Below, piece after piece: positions 7,267 to 13,915 of a DNA stretch of 17,698 nucleotides. Position numbers and translations under genes: made by a program. This DNA comes from DAIPHL01 sp036771375 (GTDB lineage Bacteria; Synergistota; Synergistia; Synergistales; Synergistaceae): NCBI GenBank assembly GCA_036771375.1, contig DAIPHL010000028.1, positions 1-17,698 of the forward strand, given 5' to 3'. Numbering within the stretch: the stretch's first letter is position 1; each line of letters opens with the position of its first letter. Below the pieces are notes generated by a model. That model saw only the letters and a program-made list of their open reading frames with translations. It was not told the DNA's origin and did not search any database.

Positions 7267-7286
7267 CTCCCGCCCCCGAGCGGGAG
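7267..7286 (+). other. Intercistronic hairpin after the dehydratase gene
   Basis: CTCCCGC and GCGGGAG form a perfect 7-bp stem with a 6-nt loop, 30 nt after the dehydratase stop and before the shell gene. No T-tract follows, so it is more likely an mRNA stability or processing element than a terminator. Confidence 0.5.
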
Positions 7287-7314
7287 ACAAAAACGAAAGA
7301 AATGGGGGAAAACA

Positions 7315-8103
7315 ATGGATCAGTCACTTCTTGACAAAATAGTGAAGCAGGTCACGGATGAACTGGCCGCGGAGAAGAAAGCGTCGCCAGCCGCCGCCGT
7401 GTCAGCCGCCTGCGCCGCCAGTGGTATGACGGAATTTGTCGGGACGGCGATCGGGGACACGATCGGTCTTGTCATCGCGAACGTCGATCCATCCCTGACG
7501 GAGACCATGAAGCTGGGGAAATACCGGTCGATCGGCATCATCGGCGACCGTGTCGGAGCCGGACCGCAGATTATGGCGGTGGATGAAGCGGTCAAGGCAA
7601 CGAACACCGAGGTGATCTCCGTGGAGCTGGCTCGCGACACGAAGGGCGGAGCCGGCCACGGCAGCCTCATCTACATCGGTGCGGACGACGTCTCCGACGC
7701 GCGAAGAGCGGTCGAGATCACGCTCGGGGTCCTTCCCAAATATTTCGGGGACGTATACGCCAACGATGCCGGGCACCTCGAGTTCCAGTACACGGCCCGC
7801 GCCAGTTATTGCCTGCAGAAGACCTTCAATACCCCGCTCGGACGTGCGTTCGGGCTAGTGTGTGCCGGGCCCGCCGCCATCGGAACGGTCTGCTCGGATG
7901 TGGCGGTGAAGGCGGCCAATGTGGAGGTCGTCAGTTACAGCTCGCCATCGCAGGGTACGAGTTACTCCAACGAAGTTATCCTGACGTTTACCGGAGATTC
8001 CGGCGCGGTAAGGCAGGCAGTACGCGCCGCTATCGCGGCAGGAAAGCTGCTTCTCGGAGCTCTCGGTGACGAGCCGAAATCCACTACGACACCATATATT
8101 TAG
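7315..8103 (+). CDS. pduB: BMC-T trimeric shell protein, PduB type
   Basis: 262 residues with two BMC folds, at ~40-145 and ~155-250. The opening 'GMTEFVGTAIGDTIGLVIANVD' and 'IGIIGDRVGAGPQIMAVDEAVKATNTE' are characteristic of PduB/EtuB-like tandem shell proteins; the second domain has 'FGLVCAGPAAIGTVCSDVAVKAANVEVVSY'. Trimers of this type form pseudo-hexagonal tiles with a pore and sit in the facets of the shell. The N-terminus 'MDQSLLDKIVKQVTDELA' is an amphipathic helix followed by an Ala-rich linker. This resembles the N-terminal extension of PduB, which is known to help tie the enzyme core to the shell. A GGGGGA site precedes the ATG. It is the only tandem-domain shell protein in the window, and it directly follows the signature enzyme. 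Confidence 0.93.
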   Translation: MDQSLLDKIVKQVTDELAAEKKASPAAAVSAACAASGMTEFVGTAIGDTIGLVIANVDPSLTETMKLGKYRSIGIIGDRVGAGPQIMAVDEAVKATNTEVISVELARDTKGGAGHGSLIYIGADDVSDARRAVEITLGVLPKYFGDVYANDAGHLEFQYTARASYCLQKTFNTPLGRAFGLVCAGPAAIGTVCSDVAVKAANVEVVSYSSPSQGTSYSNEVILTFTGDSGAVRQAVRAAIAAGKLLLGALGDEPKSTTTPYI

Positions 8104-8116
8104 GAGGTAGACGAAG

Positions 8117-8398
8117 ATGACATCAGACGCACTCGGCATGATTGAGACCAGGGGTTTTGTCGGCGCGATCGAAGCGGCGGATGCAATGGTGAAAGCCGCG
8201 AACGTGAACCTCGTCGGATATGAGAAGATCGGTTCGGGATACGTCACGGTGATGGTCCGCGGAGACGTTGGAGCCGTCAAGGCCGCCGCGGATGCCGGAG
8301 CGGCTGCCGCGAAAAAGGTGGGCGAGATCGTCTCGGTGCACGTGATTCCGCGTCCGCACTCCGATACGGAAAAACTTCTTCCCAAGTTCGGTTCATAG
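8117..8398 (+). CDS. BMC-M hexameric shell protein, PduA type
   Basis: 93 residues, the standard length of a single-domain shell hexamer subunit. It opens 'MTSDALGMIETRGFVGAIEAADAMVKAANV' style and has the pore loop K37-I38-G39-S40-G41, the same residues and numbering as the PduA pore serine, which favours passage of small polar diols (known for PduA). The C-terminus is short and unadorned. It starts 13 nt after the trimer gene behind an AGGAGGT site, so the two shell genes form a tightly coupled pair. A perfect 15-bp hairpin follows almost immediately, which may raise the level or stability of the upstream message. This is likely the major facet protein of the compartment. Confidence 0.95.
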   Translation: MTSDALGMIETRGFVGAIEAADAMVKAANVNLVGYEKIGSGYVTVMVRGDVGAVKAAADAGAAAAKKVGEIVSVHVIPRPHSDTEKLLPKFGS

Positions 8399-8403
8399 CT
8401 TGT

Positions 8404-8447
8404 CTTTGGCCGCTTCGCAGAGAAAAACCCTCGCGAAGCGGCCAAAG
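8404..8447 (+). other. Large intercistronic stem-loop after the shell gene pair
   Basis: CTTTGGCCGCTTCGC and GCGAAGCGGCCAAAG form a perfect 15-bp stem around a 14-nt A-rich loop. It begins 6 nt after the shell gene stop and ends 37 nt before the DJ-1 gene. There is no T-tract, so full termination is unlikely. It may protect the 3' end of the enzyme-shell part of the message or cause partial read-through. Confidence 0.75.
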
Positions 8448-8484
8448 AGACACTTTATAAAGTCTTGTCCGTTGGAGGTGCGTC

Positions 8485-9060
8485 ATGAAAAGAGTGTTGG
8501 TCATCGCCGGGGATTTCACGGAGGACTATGAGGTCATGGTGCCCTTTCAGGCGTTGTCGGTCGTGGGTGTGGATGTGGACGTAGTCTGTCCCGGCAAGAG
8601 AGAAGGAGATTTTATCCTCACTGCGGTCCACGATTTCGAGGGTTATCAGACCTATACGGAGAAGGTTGGCCATCGTTTTCTTCTGAACGCATCCTTCGAC
8701 ACGGTGCGCCTCGACGAGTATCACGGGCTTTTTTTGACCGGAGGCCGATCGCCGGAGTACCTTCGCTTAAATAAGGACGTGATTCATATTGTGAAATGGT
8801 TTATGGCGAAAAACCTTCCGGTGGCCGCCATCTGCCATGGGGTGCAGATCCTGGCGGCCGCGGACGTTTTGCGTGGCAGAAAGCTGACGGCATACGCCGC
8901 CGTGGCGCCAGAGGTGCGGGCCGTTGGCGGTGAATTCGTCGAGATACCGCCGGAGGATTCATGCGTCGACGGAAATCTGATCACCGCGCCGGCCTGGCCG
9001 GGTAACGTTTCGATTCTCCGGGAGCTGATCGGTGCACTCGGCGTTCGAATTGTGGCGTAA
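8485..9060 (+). CDS. DJ-1/PfpI family cysteine protein
   Basis: 191 residues of the class I glutamine-amidotransferase-like fold. The nucleophile elbow is 'AAICHGVQIL' with C117-H118, and an acidic residue in 'FTEDYEVMVP' (E16) occupies the family's conserved early glutamate position. Family members include protein/nucleotide deglycases, glutathione-independent glyoxalases, chaperones and proteases, so no single reaction can be assigned. Within an operon that produces a reactive aldehyde, a role in repairing or clearing aldehyde or dicarbonyl damage is a reasonable inference. A GGAGGTGCGTC site precedes the ATG. No encapsulation-like helix is visible at either end, so it probably works in the cytosol. 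Confidence 0.88.
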   Translation: MKRVLVIAGDFTEDYEVMVPFQALSVVGVDVDVVCPGKREGDFILTAVHDFEGYQTYTEKVGHRFLLNASFDTVRLDEYHGLFLTGGRSPEYLRLNKDVIHIVKWFMAKNLPVAAICHGVQILAAADVLRGRKLTAYAAVAPEVRAVGGEFVEIPPEDSCVDGNLITAPAWPGNVSILRELIGALGVRIVA

Positions 9061-9094
9061 AGGGGAAGTTTTTCATTTTCTGTGAGGTGTATTG

Positions 9095-10015
9095 ATGATG
9101 GAATCCGTCAATTACGCCGCAAATGGCGTGGTCTTCGACGTTCAACGTTTTTCGATTCACGACGGTCCCGGCATCAGGACGATCGTGTTCCTGAAAGGTT
9201 GCCCGCTTTCATGCCTATGGTGCTGCAACCCGGAGTCGCAGGAGATGAAGCCGACGATCATGTTCAAGGCGGACGCCTGCATCCACTGCGGAAGATGTTT
9301 GACGGTCTGCAAGCACGATGCGATCGGGGCTGGCAGGGAAGGACTCGTCGACAGGGCGAAGTGCATGGGGTGCGGCGAATGCGCCAACGTCTGTCCAGTC
9401 GGAGCCCTGGTGCTCAAGGGAAAAACAGTGAGCGTCACCCATCTGATCGAGGAACTGAAGAAAGACGCCATTACATTCAGGCGTTCCGGAGGGGGGATCA
9501 CCTTCTCGGGAGGAGAGCCTCTCGTACAACGCGAATTTCTTCTCGAAGCGCTCAAAGCGTGCAAATCCCAGGGTTGGCACACCGCCATCGAGACGACCGG
9601 CTATGCGCCGGCGAAGGTGATAGAGGAAATTTTCCCGTGGGTGGATCTGGTTCTTTTGGATATAAAGTGTATAGATGATGCGAAGCACAAGAAGAACACG
9701 GGAGTGTCGAACGACCTTATTTTAAAAAATTCCATCTTACTGTCGCAAATATCTCCTACCGTTGTCCGAGTCCCAACCATACCGAATGTCAACGCGTCGC
9801 GCGACGAGTTTTCGGCCATATGCGCGCACGCGAGGAGAATGCATGGAGTCGAGACCATACATATTTTGCCGTACCACACATATGGCGAGAACAAATACGA
9901 GCTTCTCGGAAAAAAGTATGCAATGACGGACGTCCGCTCCCTCGCGAAAGAAGAAATAGGAGAGCTGGAGAGAATCGTCGAGGACGCGGGTTTCAAATGC
10001 GTCATCGGTGGGTGA
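9095..10015 (+). CDS. Glycyl radical enzyme activating enzyme (radical SAM)
   Basis: 306 residues. The start is placed at the first ATG, 6 nt after GAGGT; a TTG just before it and a second ATG just after are alternatives. The radical SAM cluster motif CxxxCxxC is C36-C40-C43 ('GCPLSCLWC'), preceded by 'QRFSIHDGPGIRT', typical of activases. An inserted ferredoxin-like domain carries two four-cysteine motifs for extra [4Fe-4S] clusters (C62, C65, C68, C72 and C90, C93, C96, C100). 'ITFSGGEPL' is the SAM-binding GGE motif. The enzyme reductively cleaves S-adenosylmethionine and abstracts hydrogen from the dehydratase glycine (G838 of the first gene) to make the active radical. The two-ferredoxin architecture is usual for activases of diol dehydratase-type enzymes. 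No encapsulation helix is apparent. Confidence 0.95.
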   Translation: MMESVNYAANGVVFDVQRFSIHDGPGIRTIVFLKGCPLSCLWCCNPESQEMKPTIMFKADACIHCGRCLTVCKHDAIGAGREGLVDRAKCMGCGECANVCPVGALVLKGKTVSVTHLIEELKKDAITFRRSGGGITFSGGEPLVQREFLLEALKACKSQGWHTAIETTGYAPAKVIEEIFPWVDLVLLDIKCIDDAKHKKNTGVSNDLILKNSILLSQISPTVVRVPTIPNVNASRDEFSAICAHARRMHGVETIHILPYHTYGENKYELLGKKYAMTDVRSLAKEEIGELERIVEDAGFKCVIGG

Positions 10016-10036
10016 GCCCGGTCTTTCTTACCGGGC
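10016..10036 (+). other. Intercistronic hairpin after the activase gene
   Basis: GCCCGGT and ACCGGGC form a perfect 7-bp stem with loop CTTTCTT, starting at the base after the activase stop codon. No T-tract follows. It is the third such hairpin in the operon. Confidence 0.55.
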
Positions 10037-10115
10037 GGATGGGATGTGTGCCCGGGGAAACGCTTCCGGCGTGTCGAAAGAGAGCGGTTTTTTCCCTGGA
10101 AGGAGATGATGACGG

Positions 10116-11492
10116 ATGAACGGTTTGCTTTTGGAGGAGACGGTCAGGCGCATATTGCGGGACGAATTCGGAATGCTCCGTTCCGGAGGTGTCTTTATGA
10201 ATGCCGGCGAAGCGGCTCGATCGGCCCAAAGAGCGTTTGGTGCCTATTCGTCGCTTACCCTGTCGGATCGGAGAAGAGTTATCGAAGAGGTCCGGACTGC
10301 GTTAAAGCCGCTTGTTCCGAAGCTTGCCGAATTGTGTGTCGAGGAGACGGGTATGGGCCGCGTCGAGGACAAGAAAAGAAAGATCGCCCTTGCGATCGAT
10401 ATGACTCCGGGGGTTGAAGACCTGATCAGCGAAGTAAAGAGCGGCGACAGCGGTTTGACCCTCTACGAGCTCTCCGCTTGGGGCGTCGTATGTGCGATTC
10501 ATCCGTGCAACAATCCGTGCGCCACCCTCATCAACAACACGATCGGTTTGCTTGCCGCCGGGAACGCGGTAATTCACATCCCGCATCCGCGCGCCGTCAA
10601 TGTGACGAGGTTACTCGTAAAAACGATCGATGAAGCCATAGAGAAAAGTTGCGGCGTCGACAACCTCGTCTCGACGGTCTTCGAGAGTTCCATGTCCGCG
10701 GCGTATGAGCTGATGACGCATCCGGACGTGCAAATGATCGTTTCGACGGGTGGAACGGATGTATTGCGACGGGCCATGTCCTGCGGAAAAAAAGTCGTCG
10801 GCGCAGGTCCGGGAAACCCTGTGGCGGTGATCGATGAGACGGCTGACATCGAAAAGGCCTCTGCGGACATCCTGATGGGAGCGTCCTTCGACAACAACCT
10901 CATGTGCATATCGGAGAAGAGTGTCGTCGTGGTCGAAGCGGTTGCGGACAGGCTTTTGCGCGCCATGGAACGGCGAGGAGCGCTCCTCCTTGGCCGACTC
11001 GAGGACGTCCTGTCGCTTATGGCCGTGACGGTGACCAATGACCGGATGCCGAACAAGGCGCTTGAAGGAAAGGATGCTGCCGAAATTTTGCGCGCCGCTG
11101 GATTGACGGAGGTGGGTTCGCCCAGAGTGATCCTGATCGAGGTGGAGAGAGAACATCCGTTTGTCACGCTCGAAATGCGAATGCCTCTGCTTCCATTGAT
11201 CCGCGTCAGGGATTTTAACGAGGCCGTGGAGGCGGCGCTCGAGATAGAGCAAGGATTCGGACACACGGCGATTATGCACTCCCAGAACATCGAACGTCTG
11301 AGTTACGCGGCGAAGACCATGCAAACGTCGATCTTCGTCAAGAACAGCTCTTCTCTTGCCGGTATCGGTGTCGGAGGAGAGGGATCGATCAGCTTCACGA
11401 TCGCCACGGCGACCGGAGAGGGTACGACAACTGCTCGTCATTTCACGAGAAGAAGACGTTGCGTACTGACTGAGAGTTTTTCGATCCGGTGA
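10116..11492 (+). CDS. pduP: CoA-acylating aldehyde dehydrogenase, PduP type
   Basis: 458 residues, close to the ~464 of PduP. It oxidises the aldehyde (propionaldehyde if propanediol is the substrate) with CoA and NAD+ to acyl-CoA. The catalytic cysteine is C264 in 'SFDNNLMCISEKSV'. 'AWGVVCAIHPCNNPCATLINN' and 'STGGTDVLRRAMSCGKKVVGAGPGNPVAVID' are cofactor-binding stretches of the family. The first 18 residues, 'MNGLLLEETVRRILRDEF', form an amphipathic helix followed by a Gly/Ser/Arg linker, the classic N-terminal encapsulation peptide of PduP. The ATG has AAGGAG 10 nt upstream. The gene ends overlapping the next start (GTGA), implying translational coupling to the SAM synthetase gene. No alcohol dehydrogenase is seen nearby to recycle NADH. 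Confidence 0.94.
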   Translation: MNGLLLEETVRRILRDEFGMLRSGGVFMNAGEAARSAQRAFGAYSSLTLSDRRRVIEEVRTALKPLVPKLAELCVEETGMGRVEDKKRKIALAIDMTPGVEDLISEVKSGDSGLTLYELSAWGVVCAIHPCNNPCATLINNTIGLLAAGNAVIHIPHPRAVNVTRLLVKTIDEAIEKSCGVDNLVSTVFESSMSAAYELMTHPDVQMIVSTGGTDVLRRAMSCGKKVVGAGPGNPVAVIDETADIEKASADILMGASFDNNLMCISEKSVVVVEAVADRLLRAMERRGALLLGRLEDVLSLMAVTVTNDRMPNKALEGKDAAEILRAAGLTEVGSPRVILIEVEREHPFVTLEMRMPLLPLIRVRDFNEAVEAALEIEQGFGHTAIMHSQNIERLSYAAKTMQTSIFVKNSSSLAGIGVGGEGSISFTIATATGEGTTTARHFTRRRRCVLTESFSIR

Positions 11493-12625
11493 ACGTCATG
11501 GATGGATACAGCGTTACCTCCGAATCGGTCACCGAAGGGCATCCCGACAAGCTTTGCGATCAGATCTCCGACGCATTGCTGGACGAGTATCTCTCTTGCG
11601 ACGGAAGCTCAAGGGTCGCGCTGGAGACGATGGTCTCCAGGGGCGTCGTGATGGTAGCAGGCGAGGTGACATCCCGGACTAAAGTCGATCTGGGGTCTGT
11701 GGTAAGAGGCGTGATTCGCGACGTTGGCTACACTGGAGATGCCGTGGGCATGGATTGCGATAACTGCCTTCTTCTGACGAACATACACGTTCAGTCTCCC
11801 GACATCGCACGGGGAGTGGACGGAGAGGATACCGGAGCCGGCGACCAGGGAATAATGTACGGATACGCGTGCAACGAGACGGAAAACCTCATGCCCCTGC
11901 CGATCGACCTGGCGCATCGGCTCGCACGGCGCTTGGCGGAATTCAGACGGTCCGGGGAGCTCGATTGGCTTCGTCCGGACGGGAAGACGCAGGTCACCGT
12001 GAGATACGACAGTCGGCACAAACCGCTCTGCATCGAGAGCGTGATCGTCTCCGCACAGCATTCCGAGGAAGTTGGAACGGAAGAGTTGCGTGCCGTGCTT
12101 CTGGAAGGAGTGATTCTTCCGGTCGTCGGAGATTTCCCGTTTGCCAGAGACGCCAGGATACACGTCAACCCGACGGGGCGTTTCGTCCTGGGAGGGCCGG
12201 CTGCCGACACGGGGTTGACCGGTCGCAAGCTGATGGTCGATACGTACGGAGGCGTTGGAAGGCACGGAGGGGGAGCGTTTTCGGGGAAGGACCCAACGAA
12301 GGTCGATCGATCGGCTGCGTACATGTGCCGATATGCCGCCAAAAACCTCGTATCGAACGGACTTGCGGATCGTTGCGAGGTCTCGGTCGCGTACGCCATA
12401 GGGAGGCCTGAGCCGGAAGCGTTTGGTGTGAACACGTTCGGGACGGGGAGACAGCCCGAGGAGGTTCTTACGGGAATCGTCGCGAAGTTTTTCCCTTTTT
12501 CCGTGCGAGGGATCATAGAGAGGCTCTCTCTGCGAAGCGTCCGGTATCGCGACGCGGCGGTCTATGGGCATTTCGGGCGTGAGGGTGGAAATTTCACGTG
12601 GGAACGGACCGACGCGATAGGTTGA
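11489..12625 (+). CDS. metK: S-adenosylmethionine synthetase within the microcompartment operon
   Basis: 378 residues, near the usual ~384. It makes SAM from methionine and ATP. Signature motifs are all intact: 'TSESVTEGHPDK' (H18, D20), 'GAGDQGIMYGYA' (116-127), and the loop 'GGGAFSGKDPTKVDRSAAY' (260-278). I take the GTG that overlaps the previous stop codon (GTGA) as the start; an ATG three codons later is the alternative, and neither has a good Shine-Dalgarno site, fitting coupled translation. Neither end carries an encapsulation-like helix, so the enzyme is probably cytosolic. In this setting it would feed the radical SAM activase. It may be a dedicated paralogue or the cell's only copy; the window cannot tell. 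Confidence 0.96.
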   Translation: MNVMDGYSVTSESVTEGHPDKLCDQISDALLDEYLSCDGSSRVALETMVSRGVVMVAGEVTSRTKVDLGSVVRGVIRDVGYTGDAVGMDCDNCLLLTNIHVQSPDIARGVDGEDTGAGDQGIMYGYACNETENLMPLPIDLAHRLARRLAEFRRSGELDWLRPDGKTQVTVRYDSRHKPLCIESVIVSAQHSEEVGTEELRAVLLEGVILPVVGDFPFARDARIHVNPTGRFVLGGPAADTGLTGRKLMVDTYGGVGRHGGGAFSGKDPTKVDRSAAYMCRYAAKNLVSNGLADRCEVSVAYAIGRPEPEAFGVNTFGTGRQPEEVLTGIVAKFFPFSVRGIIERLSLRSVRYRDAAVYGHFGREGGNFTWERTDAIG

Positions 12626-12700
12626 TGCGATGAAAGAGGCCTTAAGCGTGTTTTGATTGTGGGTGCGGATATTTGACGATTGACGGGGAGGCGAATCGTT

Positions 12701-13264
12701 TTGGCGAAAGAAGCGGTGGGTTTTATTGAAACGGTGGGTCTCGTTGCAGCGACGGAAGCCGCGGACGCGGCGGTGAAATCGGCGAACGTGAATCTCATCG
12801 GATACGAACTGACGAAGGGAAACGGCATGATCACCGTCAAAATCGAAGGTGACGTCGGTGCGGTGAAGGCGGCTGTTGCCGCGGCGAACTCATCGGCGTC
12901 GAACGTCGGAGACGTCTATGCTGTTCACGTCATCCCGAGGATGGCAGCCGGGCTCGATGTCATGCTGCGTTCGACCGAAACAGTCGGGTGGATAGAGGAA
13001 GAACAGCTGTCCGCCGTCCCGGTGAAATCGGAACCGACGCTCGATGAGACGGGCACAGAAGAGCCGAATAGCAAAGAAAGCGATACGTCCAGAGAAGAAC
13101 GGACCAAAGAGGTGGATATTTCAGGAGAGGTTCCGGTCACCTTCCCCGATTCCGACGCGGAGATTCAATCCGCGGAGAACGATGACGAGGTCCAGGCTGT
13201 GCCGGATGCAAAGATTCCGGCGAACGCGAAGGGCGGCAGGAGGAAAGTGAAGCACCGAGGGTAA
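12701..13264 (+). CDS. BMC-M shell protein with long acidic C-terminal tail
   Basis: 187 residues from a TTG start, preferred because GGGGAGG lies 10 nt upstream and the product then begins 'MAKEAVGFIETVGLVAATEAAD', the normal BMC-M beginning; a TTG 21 nt earlier is possible but poorly placed. Residues 1-~90 are a single BMC fold with pore loop 'LTKGNGM', differing from the KIGSG of the other hexamer. Residues ~95-187 are an extension rich in Glu, Asp, Ser, Thr and Pro, likely disordered. It ends in the basic stretch 'KGGRRKVKHRG'. Tailed BMC-M proteins are known (PduK, EutK), but I recognise no folded domain in this tail. It may line the shell with a charged brush or recruit a partner. It lies 75 nt after metK and 5 nt before pduL. 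Confidence 0.92.
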   Translation: MAKEAVGFIETVGLVAATEAADAAVKSANVNLIGYELTKGNGMITVKIEGDVGAVKAAVAAANSSASNVGDVYAVHVIPRMAAGLDVMLRSTETVGWIEEEQLSAVPVKSEPTLDETGTEEPNSKESDTSREERTKEVDISGEVPVTFPDSDAEIQSAENDDEVQAVPDAKIPANAKGGRRKVKHRG

Positions 13265-13269
13265 CGGGG

Positions 13270-13914
13270 ATGGATGTCGCTCGTATAAGAAATATCGTGA
13301 AAAAAACAGTCGAGGCGTTTGAAAGGGAACCATTTGTGAGGATTGGTGTCTCCAATAGACATATCCACATTTCCCGAGTTGATCTGGAACTTCTTTTCGG
13401 AGAAGGATACGAGCTGACGCCCGTGAAAGAACTTCTGCCGGGGCAGTACGCCTGTAGCGAGACTGTTGCCGTGATCGGACCGAAGGGGAGGTTCGAGCGG
13501 GTTCGCGTTCTCGGTCCAGTCAGGGGAGAAAGCCAGTTGGAGCTGTCGTTGACCGATGGTTTCGTGTTGGGCGTTACCCTCCCCGTAAACGAATCGGGAA
13601 ATCTGAACGGGGCGGCTTTCATCGTCGTCGAAAATCAGGCGAACGGAGCGAGGATAGAGAGAAGATGCGCCATTGCCGCCCTGCGGCACGTGCATCTGAC
13701 GCCCGATTTCGCGCGTCGGCACGCCTTACGCGACAAACAGGTTGTGTCGGTCGCATGCGACGGTGTTCGGGCGGTTGTGTACGACAATGTGCTTTTGCGC
13801 GTTTCGAAAGATTTCGTCGACGAGATGCACATCGACACGGACGAGGCGAATGCCGGCGGGATCAGGACGGGTGACTACGGGAAGATACTTCTGCCGAAAG
13901 CTGGTGTGTGTTGA
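13270..13914 (+). CDS. pduL: Phosphate propanoyltransferase PduL
   Basis: 214 residues. It converts acyl-CoA and phosphate to acyl-phosphate, releasing CoA inside the compartment. The two PduL domains show the metal-binding histidines: 'GVSNRHIHIS' (H31, H33), 'ALRHVHLTP' (H140, H142) and 'EMHIDTDEANA' (H187). The N-terminal 20 residues, 'MDVARIRNIVKKTVEAFERE', are an amphipathic helix consistent with an encapsulation peptide. The ATG follows the preceding stop after 5 nt, with a GGGTAACGGGG ribosome-binding stretch. It completes the core metabolosome triad (signature enzyme, aldehyde dehydrogenase, phosphotransacylase). The acyl-phosphate would be used for ATP by an acetate/propionate kinase, which is not encoded in the window. 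Confidence 0.95.
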   Translation: MDVARIRNIVKKTVEAFEREPFVRIGVSNRHIHISRVDLELLFGEGYELTPVKELLPGQYACSETVAVIGPKGRFERVRVLGPVRGESQLELSLTDGFVLGVTLPVNESGNLNGAAFIVVENQANGARIERRCAIAALRHVHLTPDFARRHALRDKQVVSVACDGVRAVVYDNVLLRVSKDFVDEMHIDTDEANAGGIRTGDYGKILLPKAGVC

Positions 13915-13915
13915 C

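Noticed and set aside
13742..13915. Longer upstream start for the flavoprotein-like gene
   Set aside because: It would overlap most of the last quarter of pduL, and the added residues are Arg/Thr/Cys-rich with no homology-like pattern; the short GTG start puts the amphipathic helix at the N-terminus.
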